Below are positions 12,441 to 21,761 of a stretch of 64,000 bases of DNA, one piece after another. The number at the start of each line of letters is the position of its first letter. Positions within the stretch are counted from its first letter, which is position 1. The position numbers and the translations under genes were made by a program. The DNA comes from Puccinia triticina (taxonomy: Eukaryota; Basidiomycota; Pucciniomycetes; Pucciniales; Pucciniaceae), in contig NC_070569.1 in the NCBI RefSeq assembly GCF_026914185.1, forward strand, positions 5,022,001 through 5,086,000, given 5' to 3'. Below the pieces are notes generated by a model, which saw only the letters and a list, made by a program, of their open reading frames with translations, ran no database searches and had not been told where the DNA came from.

Positions 12441-14166
12441 CCAGTACAGGGCTCCATGGACATCAAAAATTGTCAAAATAAACTCCGCCTCCGCCATATG
12501 AAACCACCCACCCCAGATCCTCAGTCCTCTGCACAGCCTCCATTTAATTTACTCCGCTCCTATTTGTTTTAATACACTCCGCTTTGCTCCTCTCTTTCCT
12601 GCTTTGCTCCACCCGCCTCTGCCTCCGCTCTGCCGCAAGAAACTCCAGATATCGAGTAAGATGACCAAAGGATGTTTCAGTCTTGTGATATTTTCTCCAC
12701 TCTGATCTGAAGTCCTTTCTTTCTCTGTTCCTTTGTATTTTGTTTTCCCGCAGTGATCTCTTGTTGTGTTGGAGAATTGTTTGTGTTTCCTGTTGTGCGG
12801 GGGTGGGATTTTCCTTGTCTTTTGGTTGTGGACGTGCGTCGGGAACAAGGGCTTTTTGTGCGTCTGTTCACTGGCCTTTAGTATATGTTCCGCTGTCCTT
12901 GGACCTTTGTCCCCCATGCAATTCCATCCTGATCCAAGGGTAATAACATCACCTTTTTCTGATCTGCTGGCAGTATCCCCAGCATCTTTTCTGATCCCTG
13001 GCCAAGTCACCTGTATCCCTCTTTGAGTTTCATCACCGGCAGTATCCCCGGTCTTCTTTCTGTATCATTCCCTTACTCCGCCAACACTCTGTGTCTTTCC
13101 CTTAGTCCGCCAACACTCCGTGTCTTTTCCTCTGGATGCTGATCCCATTTCCACACTGATTTTCCTTACTCTGCACGCATTCCCTGATCCTCAAACCTTG
13201 TTTATCCCTCTCCGCTCTTTGTTGCGGACTCTACTCCGCACTCTTGATTCTTTCTCCTCTTAACATGAACACCAAGGGTATCCATCCCCCTTGCTTTTCT
13301 AAACAGATTCCCCACCACTCTGCTATACAGATTTGATCCCTGATTTCTGCTTGATTTGACAGACCACCATGAGGGCAGCTTTCCAGCACCATCCCCTCAC
13401 AGCGCTGCTTACGGTCTGACACCGTAGGAGCTCCATAGTGTAGCGGCCCACTGTTGCTTGTACGTTCTGCTAGCATTCAGCGCTCCACAATGAGCCTGAT
13501 CTATAGTGTAATAATCCGCAGGTGATCAAGCTCTGTATTCTGCAAGCACAAACTCCGCAATAGCAATAAAGCAAGTAAGCAAATAAGCAAATAAAGGGTC
13601 CTGTAAAACTCTACTAATAAGTTAGTGTTATGAGCCGTGGTGCGGGCTTTGCAGCGCAGGCTTCCATTTCCATCACCAGGGGAGATTTTGATGCACTCTG
13701 CAGAGAGTGCCATATTCCACCCTTTCTCTGTAACTGTGCTGGATGCCTTTGATGAAAGTAGTTCAAGAATTAATGAAAAATTCTGGAACTAATCCACAAA
13801 TGATCCAAAACTGATCCTGGATCCATGCATAAACCATTCACAAGTCATGCAGAAGTCAACTGGAACATAACTGGAAAGCGGTAGAAACCACTAAGACACA
13901 ATGGCCAAAATCAAATCATAATTCAATTTGAACTGTTTGTTAATTGAGATGAATTCTTGGGGTTCAATTCATATTATTTACATGCATATGAAGGTGTTCA
14001 TTGTTTTCACTTTGCTAAGAGCATCTCTAACAGAGCCACGACTGGGTGTTTGGGGGCAAACTTTGGCCGCCTGGGTTCCTTTCTTGCGCGCTAACGGACC
14101 CGCAGAACAACCCTGGAAAAATTGCTGGGGGCAGTCAAACCCGCAATCACCTCCTGACTTCTGCGG

Positions 14167-15128
14167 TGTGGAACTACTCAAGGGGGAGAATAGAGCTTGG
14201 AAGGGAAATGGATAGCAACACTAGTACTAATGTAAGCTATGCAAGGGTGCTGATGAGGCTGCCTTCCTGACTAATGCTGAGGGGATGAGAGTAACACTAA
14301 GAAAAAGAAGAAAAGGTGTGGCTGATTTCTGCTTGATCTTAGGAGCTAGTACTATGAGCTTCACTACTGACTACTGAGGGTAAGAGAGTTGGAGCAATGG
14401 TTGAAAGGGGGGGAAAGCAATGGGCAATGGTTCAATGGCAATGGGTTGATGAGAATGGGCACTTATAATTTCTGTATCTAAAATTATCTATAAATTCTGC
14501 ATGAGGTACAAGTGAGGGGGAAAGACAGTTCTTATATGAAGGAAGGATGAGCACAGACAATGAGGAGTTCTGGCTATGAGAATGAAGGTTGTACAAATGA
14601 GGAAGAGTGATGTGAACATAGTAACAGTATGTAATGATGAGCAATGCTGAAAGGGGAATGCTGGTTATGGGAATAAAAGAATGTACTAATGGGGAAGAGT
14701 GATGAGAACATAGTAACTACTTGTAATGATGAGCACTACTGAAAGAGGTAAGCACAGATCCAATGATGTAAGGTGTACAATAGGCATAGTACATAATAAG
14801 AAATGTATGTAAAGAGTTTAGTATGTGAGAATAAATATGTAAAAGGAATTTACTGTAATGATTCAAGTAGGTTACTAATGAAATGAGTATTGTAACTAAT
14901 GAAGAATGTAGGTTGTCTGTAAGTCTTATATCCTTTATAACTACTGAACCATTGAAGATAAGGGGGTACTATGTATGAGTGACTATAGGTAAAATTTGGC
15001 GTAGAATCTGAATATGCAATAATAATGAAGTATTTGTGAAGGGTTATGGGGAAATGGGCAATGTAATGATGAATATATGTAAAGAAAAGGAAGAAAATAC
15101 TACTTATGGTTTGGAATGGAGCACCACA
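14167..15128. mobile_element. Solo LTR, copy 1 (962 bp)
   Basis: The unit begins TGTGG and ends CCACA and is flanked by a 4-bp direct repeat GCGG (14163-14166 and 15129-15132). A very similar unit at 16470-17444 has its own, different target duplication. The two are therefore separate insertions and not the paired LTRs of one element. There is no coding capacity. The superfamily is not determined; a 4-bp duplication fits several LTR groups. Confidence 0.7.
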
Positions 15129-15270
15129 GCGGGTAGCCTCCCAGCTAGAATTGACCAGACACACCTCCATCCACTTGACTTCATTGGCAAAGACACTCAA
15201 AATGATATCAACACACGCACCAACTCCTACTCAAGGCTCCCCAAGAAAGAAAAAAATATGTATGCAATGA
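15129..15270. other. Spacer downstream of solo LTR
   Basis: Short non-coding spacer between the first solo LTR and the palindromic minisatellite. No feature was recognised. Confidence 0.4.
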
Positions 15271-15274
15271 TAAC

Positions 15275-15770
15275 TGGGTCTGTTCCGGTCACTGAGAGGA
15301 GCAAATACTCCTCTCAATTACCGGCTATCTTGGCCAGTCATCAAGAACATTAAACAATCACCTCAATGACCGGTTCTGTCCGGTCATTGAGAGGAGTAAA
15401 CACTCTCCTTGATGACTGGGCCCGTTCCAGTCATTGAGATACGTGCATGGTCCTCTCCAGTCATTGAGAGGAGTGAACAACTCCGCTCAATGACTGGATG
15501 GTTCTCTCTGGACATCAAGAGGAGTATAATATAAGATAGCTCCTCTCAATGGCTAGTCCTCTTGGGTCATTGAGAGGAGTATTTTGTTTGTTTGCTCCAG
15601 TCATTGAGATACATGCTTCCCGATGACCAGAACGTTCCGGTCATCAAGATAGATGTGTCCCAGTGACCAGAACGTTCTGGTCATTGATGTACATGCATCC
15701 CAATGAACAGAAAGTTCTGGTCATCAAGGGAAGTATGTTATACTCCTATTGATGACTGGAACAAGGGTGT
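15275..15770. repeat. Palindromic minisatellite (TCATTGAG / CTCAATGA)
   Basis: About a dozen imperfect half-units of the type CCGGTCATTGAGAGGAGT and its reverse complement alternate here, so that neighbouring units can pair as hairpins. Spacing is roughly 30-60 bp. Isolated units of the same kind recur at 33660-34020 and 34790-34900, where they border a copia solo LTR. Confidence 0.7.
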
Positions 15771-16469
15771 TGGGTGGTGCTGGAGGAGTGATCTGTCTGT
15801 TGGATTTCAGCTTGAACTGCCAGTCCATAATTGGAGCTGAGCTGCAACTGCTGTGACATGTGCTTGCGGTGTCTTGGCTACGCACTGCTACTTTCCGCTA
15901 GCCTTCAGCGCTCCTCAATGAGCCTGATTTATAGCGTAATAATCTGCAAGTGAATAAAGCTCTGCACTCCACAAGCACAGAATCCGCAAGTAATCTCCGT
16001 AAGAAAAAGATAAGGTCCCGCAAAAACTCTTCTTATACTATAGTACATCCGTAAGTTGAAGTACAATAATTCCCTAGTAAGATAGATGATGGAAAAAGAA
16101 GAGAAAAGAGAAAACGTCCAATTCCTCCCCCTTCCTTCCCTCCACACACATTGCCATTCCCACCTGATCCCGCAGATCCAGCACTTTCCAGCACTAGTCC
16201 CTCAGCTCCGCCTGCTTTCCTGTACAGCATTGTCCCTGACTCCGCTCCTCTCCAACGCTTGAACTCCCACACCCTTGGTCTAGCCCCCGTCAGTCAATCT
16301 CTCACCAACGCTTCTGCCCCAGTTCCACCCGCTTCAGCTGCCTTGGCTCACCTGCCAATGGGCCGCTGCTACCAGTCCACAACTGTAGTCCGCCGCAGTC
16401 CAGCCCTGTCTTTCCGCTCCGGTCTGAATATCCAATTCAAAATCCGCAATCTGTGCATTCCATCTGCGC

Positions 16470-17444
16470 TGTGGAACTACTCAAAGGGGAGAATAGAGCT
16501 TGGAAGGGAAATGTATAGCAACACTAGTACTAATGTAAGCTATGCAAGGGTGCTGATGAGGCTGCCTTCCTGACTAATGCTGAGGGGATGAGAGTAACAC
16601 CAAGAAAAAGAAGAAAAGGTGTGGCTGATTTCTACTTGATCTTAGGAGCTAGTACTATGAGCTGACTACTGCCTACTGAAGGTGAGAGGGTTGGAGCAAT
16701 GGTTGAAGGGGGAAAGCAATTGGAAATGATTTAATGGCAATGGGTTGATGAGAATGGGCACTATAATTTCTGTATCTAAAATTCTCTATAAATTCTGAAT
16801 ATAGTTCTCTGCATAAGGTACAAGTGAGGAGGGAAGGACAGTTCTTATATGAAAGGAGGGATGAGCACAGACAGTGGGGGCATTCTGGATATGGGAATAA
16901 AGGAATGTACAAATGGGGAAGAGTGATGTGAACATAGTAACAGTATGTAATGATGAGCAATGCTGAAAGGGGAATGCTGGTTATGGGAATAAAAGAATGT
17001 ACTAATGGGGAAGAGTGATGAGAACATAGTAACAACTTGTAATGATGAGCACTACTGAAAGAGGTAAGCACAGATCCAATGATGTAATGTGTACAATAGG
17101 TATAGTACATAATGAGAAATGTATGTAAAGGGTTTAGTATGTGAGAATAAATATGTAAAAGGAATGTACTGTAATCATTCAAGTAGGTTACTAATGAAAT
17201 GAGTATTGTAACTAATGAAGACTGTAGGTTATCTGTAAGTCTTATATCCTCTATAACTACTGAACCATTGAAGATAAGGGTATACTATGTATGAGTGACC
17301 ATAGGTGAAATTTGATGTAGAATCTGAATATGTAATAATAATGAGGTATTTGTGAAGGGTTATGGGGAAATGGGCAATGTAATGATGAATATATGTAAAG
17401 AAAAGCAATAAAATACTACTTATGGTTTGGAATGGAGCACCACA
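16470..17444. mobile_element. Solo LTR, copy 2 (975 bp)
   Basis: This is the second copy of the TGTGG...CCACA unit, in the same orientation as copy 1 and nearly identical to it along its length. It is flanked by a 4-bp repeat GCGC (16466-16469 and 17445-17448). High similarity between the copies suggests recent activity of the family. Confidence 0.7.
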
Positions 17445-17448
17445 GCGC

Positions 17449-19200
17449 GCAACTTTCCGTAAGTGTCCTTAGCGTGCTTTCTGATATCATCCTCAGTGCT
17501 TATGTCACTGGAATGCACTCTGCGCTCAGCTGCTCTGTGCATTCCCACCCGCGCTATCTCCGAGTGGACATTCTAACCTGCCTGCCTATATAAATCACCA
17601 CACCGCCAACAGGTACCCTCCCATGGACAAAAGGTACCCAATAATATCTTACATCTTTATCCAGTTGCAAGAAAAACTTGGAACACCACCCGCAACACCC
17701 ATTGGTAATACCACCCAGGGTTTGAACCCACCTAGGCCTGTCCAGCAAGCCATCACACAGCTCAGAGCGCAAATAGTGTACTTTCAAATCCATAAGGTTG
17801 AGTCATACTTGTTCCCAGCCCCAGGGCAAAATGAAAACACCAGGGGAGATATTTTCCCACTCCCCAGGGAGTGCCCTACCATAACTTTTTTCCATAACTG
17901 TGCTAGAGGCCTTTGGTAAATAAAAATTGGATAGGTATGAAAAAGACTGGAAGTCAGCTGTGGAAATCAGTTGGATATCATCCTGAAATAAACCATAACT
18001 TGCCAAGAATTCACCCAGAACTAATCTACAATTCATCCAGAACTCATCCAGAATATAGGCCTTTCTTGGCTCCATGACCAGTGTGTCCTTTTCATGGATA
18101 TGTGAAAGGCCCAGCCTGTGATATTGTCCCCCTGGGCATCATGTACTCGCGTACATCAGGGGGAAAATTGGTGTCTCAACACAAAGCTTTTACTTTTCCT
18201 GTGGCCGTGAAAGGCCCATCCTGTGATATCTCCACATCAATGTACGCGCGTACATCAGGGTGACTATTAGCAAAGTGTGAAAAAGTTCACTTGCATGTGC
18301 ACATGCAAATTTTGAAAATAAATAAAAAAGTAAACTTCACCAGATCATTTTTGTGAGGAGGCGAGAATGTCTGGCCGAACCGGAGTGGCACTGTAGTCCA
18401 ACCTTGACTCAACTCAGACTTTCAACCTATTAAAAAAGTGTTTCACCATTTGTTTAGCCAAATTCAAATGAATTCCCACATTTCCAAGAAAATGGGTTTC
18501 CCTAATTTTACTGCAACATTACCACATTCCAAAACTCTAAAACCAATAGTACCAAGTTGAATTTTATTTTAATTTTGTACATGAGGTCATATAATGTGAA
18601 TTACAAGAAACCCATTTTTAGAGGAATTACATTTGAGAATGTCAATTTTGATTTGCTATCCTTCAACATCAGTAAACAGGAGCAATTGATGAGTTGGATT
18701 TGGGTGAAATATCATTTCATCATATTTTTTCCTACAGTTGTACCTAGAAAACAAGAGAATTCTACAAAACAATGTATTGAGTCCCAAATCAATTCTGACT
18801 GACTGTTGAATCACTTCTTCATCAACTTTATGATTCATCTAGGGATGAGTTACTAATCCACATCAGGCCCACATCCAACCAAAACTCACATAAAATTCAG
18901 CTCTGGCACTCCCTGGGGAGTGGGAACATATCTCCCCTGGTGAAAGCAATTGAAATTTTTTGATTCTTGATGGAAAGGATCAAGTCTATTCGCACTTGTA
19001 AGTCCTTCCCTCTGCTTTATTTTTAATCCTTCCTTGCCTCATCAAGAGATTGACTGAGAACCTGTCACCAGTTTCTTCCAGTCATTCATGGACAAGGACA
19101 GGGAGCTATTTGTATGATGGTGTATATCTGAAGTAGATTGCAAGCAGATCACCTTGCCAACCAACTCAGAGGCCCTCAGTCATGTTGTAGAGACTGAAAA
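17449..19200. other. Gene-poor region with short repeats
   Basis: No gene was recognised. An imperfect direct repeat of about 100 bp, containing GTGAAAGGCCCA and ending GTACATCAGG, occurs at 18100-18160 and 18205-18260. The palindrome GTACGCGCGTAC lies in the second unit. A stretch at 18905-18950 is an inverted match to 17855-17880. Confidence 0.45.
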
Positions 19201-19206
19201 ATCAAG

Positions 19207-19894
19207 ATGTGTTGGGTGAGATTTGAACTCACAGCCTCAGCTACTCTGAGACACATGTTATGGCCTGGTGTTATACCTCTCCAGGGGAGAGTTGATGCCC
19301 ACTGCAATCGTGTAGTTGGGTGGTACCTTTTCTTCCTTCCCCGGGGTTTTTACAGGTTATGAGCCCAGTGTTGCCTCTGTTGCGTGTTCAATTCCCATTG
19401 CCTACATCTCGCACGTGTCACACCTCCCCAGCTTGCAACCCTCACATAACATGACATAACTGTGTTAGCTACTCCTAGTCTCATATATAAGCATATTATT
19501 GATTATTGGTTTAGGAGTGTGGTTGCCTTAAAATAGCTCCACGGTTCATGGGTGCCAAAAGTCCCATCTTAAGATAAAAATAGTATAGTCTTTAAAAATA
19601 GCATTAGTATAGTAGCCAGTATGCGTGAAAGTTGACAGTTAACAAGTCTGTCGGGGAGTAACACTTAGATTTGTATGTAGTTTCAAAACAGCCCATTTGG
19701 TGTCCAATCCAATATTGCCTCTGTTATCAGTGATATTGGCTTGCGGGGGAGTGTTATGGCCTGGTGTTATACCTCTCCGGGGGAGAGTTGATGCCCGCTA
19801 CAATTGTGTAGTCGGGTGGTACCTTTTCTTCCTTCCCCGGGGTTTTTACAACACATACTAGAGTGCTGGCTTTACCAACTAGGCTACAGACACT
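19207..19894 (-). repeat. tRNA-derived (SINE-like) repeat interrupted by a TRIM
   Basis: With the TRIM at 19256-19850 and one copy of its ACACA duplication removed, the minus strand reads as a tRNA-like sequence. It has an A-box-like TAGCCTAGTTGG and an intact T-arm (GTGAG, TTCAAAT, CTCAC). The acceptor stem pairs poorly, so it is not a functional tRNA. Sequence to the right of 19894 is also shared with the copy at 33765-33960. Confidence 0.55.
19256..19850 (+). mobile_element. TRIM element, copy 1 (595 bp)
   Basis: The terminal direct repeats are 19256-19354 and 19752-19850 (99 bp each, TGTTATGG...TTTTTACA), with ACACA target duplications at 19251-19255 and 19851-19855. Immediately after the 5' LTR comes GGTTATGAGCCCAG, which is complementary to the anticodon stem-loop of initiator tRNA-Met. 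This is the half-tRNA priming arrangement known from Drosophila copia. The purine tract GCGGGGGAG precedes the 3' LTR. The roughly 400-bp interior has no open frame, as is typical of terminal-repeat retrotransposons in miniature that are mobilised in trans. Confidence 0.88.
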
Positions 19895-20351
19895 TGTGGC
19901 TTCCAGCTGGGTGGTTGGTTGGTATTGCTCATGGGACAGTCCAACAGCCCTCCATACTGTGGTGATACATCATGGTAGCAGACTAACAGAAAACTCAACA
20001 CATGATGCAGCTAGGGAGGTTTGAGAGAATGTTCTCCCTGAAGTATTGACCAAGGCTCTCATTTTGTTCTATTTGAGGACGTTTGGGTGCTGATTTGAGT
20101 ATTAGTACATGGTGGCTTGACCAAGAACACTGGTTCTTGTTGAAAATTTTCATTTTATTTTTTTGCTCTTCTGCTTGGTTGGTGCTGGAGGTTCCCCCAA
20201 GTGTTTTTTTGAGTAGCTAAACATGATTATTGTCAACAATCTTTCTTTTTTCTGTATTTATTTACGTGCTATTTTGTTCACTTTCCCCTGGAGCAAATCC
20301 ACCTGCCAATCGGCAGTCATTCCGCCTGCCGGACCCGCAGTCGAGTCAAAC

Positions 20352-20969
20352 TTAACACAAGTCCCTCCCTGTGCTCGCGGGGCGCGAGCACCCTCCCGCT
20401 TGCGGGAGGGACTTGTGCCTAATGTCTGATATTTGGCCTGAGGCTGCCCAGCCAAACATCTAAAAATTCCTTATATCCCCCATATCACCGTATACCCATT
20501 GGATTTCTTCACAGCCTCTGGCATCATTAGAATCAGGTTTTCTTTCTACATATTCTGGTGTGTTTAAAACAACACCTACCCCCATCCCTTGAAAAAAAAA
20601 TTGCTGTAAAAGCATGGCTTGCAAGGCCTTGCAAGGCTGAAACCGTGAGAAAGTGTCTGTACTTGACCTGCAAATGGCCCGGCGGGTCTGTCACATTGCT
20701 CAGAAAATGCCCTTACAAGAATGGCTGCTGAGCGGCCAGTTCTTGATGAATTTACTTGAAAAAACATGTACAAGACAGCTGAGATCAAGGGCTAGACATG
20801 GCCAACTGGGATTTGGATTATGAGGTGATACCAAGTTGTAGGAGAGTTGTAAACACAAAATCACACATTTTCATTGAAAAAACCCGTCAGCCTCAGGCCA
20901 AATATGGGACATTAGTCCTAAGCCTCTCCTTCGGAGATGCTTCGCGCCTCCTCGGAGAGGCTTAGTTAA
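20352..20969. mobile_element. TTAA-bounded hairpin-capped element, copy 2
   Basis: The element is bounded by TTAA at 20352-20355 and 20966-20969. The left end is CACAAGTCCCTCCC (20356-20369) folding on GGGAGGGACTTGTG (20404-20417). The right end folds CTAAGCCTCTCC (20918-20929) on GGAGAGGCTTAG (20954-20965). Inside each hairpin is a subterminal inverted repeat (ATTTGGCCTGAGGCTG and its complement). Relative to copy 1 the two end types are exchanged, so the copies lie in opposite orientation. There is no coding capacity. Confidence 0.6.
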
Positions 20970-20978
20970 GCTTGAGTC

Positions 20979-21573
20979 TGTTATGGCCTGGTGTATACCT
21001 CTCCGGGGGAGAGTTGATGCCCGCTACGATTGTGTAGTCGGGTGGTACCTTTTCTTCCTTCCCCAGGGTTTTTACAGGTTATGAGCCCAGCGTTACCTCT
21101 GTCGCGTGTTCAATTCCCATTGCCTGCATCTCGCACATGTCACATCTCCCCAGCTTGTAACCCTCACATAACATGACATAACTGTGTTAGCTACTCCTAG
21201 TCTTACATATAAGCATATTATTGATTATTGGTTTAGGAGTGTGGTTGCCTTAAAATAGTTCCACGGTTCATGGGTGCCAAAAGTCCCATTTTAAGATAAA
21301 TCATAGTATAGTCTTTAAAAAATAGCATTAGTATAGTAGCCAGTATGCGTGAAAGTTGACAGTTAACAAGTCTGTCGGGGAGTAACACTTAGATTTGTAT
21401 GTAGTTTCACACCAGTCCATTTGGTGTCCAATCCAATATCACCTCTGTTATCAGTGATATTGGCTTGCGGGGGAGTGTTATGGCCTGGTGTATACCTCTC
21501 CGGGGGAGAGTTGATGCCCGCTACGATCGTGTAGTCGGGTGGTACCTTTTCTTCCTTCCCCGGGGTTTTTACA
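20979..21573 (+). mobile_element. TRIM element, copy 2 (595 bp)
   Basis: The element has the same size, orientation and organisation as copy 1. The LTRs are 20979-21076 and 21476-21573 (98 bp each), flanked by GAGTC at 20974-20978 and 21574-21578. The primer site GGTTATGAGCCCAG and the purine tract GCGGGGGAG are intact. The element ends 188 bp before the predicted start codon of DNA polymerase gamma and begins just beyond the hairpin-capped element. It could contribute promoter or leader sequence to that gene. Confidence 0.9.
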
Positions 21574-21761
21574 GAGTCGAGTGAGGATGAGTGAGGTGGG
21601 TGTGTCTTGCCATCGCAGTCGGATAGCTCAGTTGTACCGGGTATCCGAGTGCTGGCCTTTTCCTTTTTTTCCTTCGGTTTTTGGGGCCAGTGCTTCGCTC
21701 GAGACTCCAACTTTGCACCTGATCGAAATCTGCCCATCTCCTAGTAGATGTCCAGCCCTGG

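Larger units (their letters stand above)
8767..14166. other. Gene-poor repeat-rich region
   Basis: I find no credible gene here. The first few hundred bases should hold the promoter of the phospholipase B gene on the minus strand. The region also holds two solitary hairpin ends of the TTAA-bounded family (9534 and 10311), a CGCTA-rich repeat at 12120-12440, and a pyrimidine-rich tract at 12480-13300. The stretch around 13480-13720 resembles 15900-16000 and 17850-17920, which suggests fragments of one larger retroelement. Small open frames are scattered and show no family motif. Confidence 0.55.

Noticed and set aside
15275..15770. CRISPR-like array
   Set aside because: The units are irregular, alternate in orientation and vary in spacing, and the genome is eukaryotic. 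It is a palindromic minisatellite.
14167..17444. One LTR retrotransposon with two 960-bp LTRs
   Set aside because: Each LTR has its own target duplication and the interior has no primer site or coding region, so two separate solo LTRs fit better.
21604..21700. Possible tRNA gene upstream of polymerase gamma (TAGCTCAGTTG)
   Set aside because: Only an A-box-like half is present. No T-arm with a pairing acceptor stem follows at the right distance.
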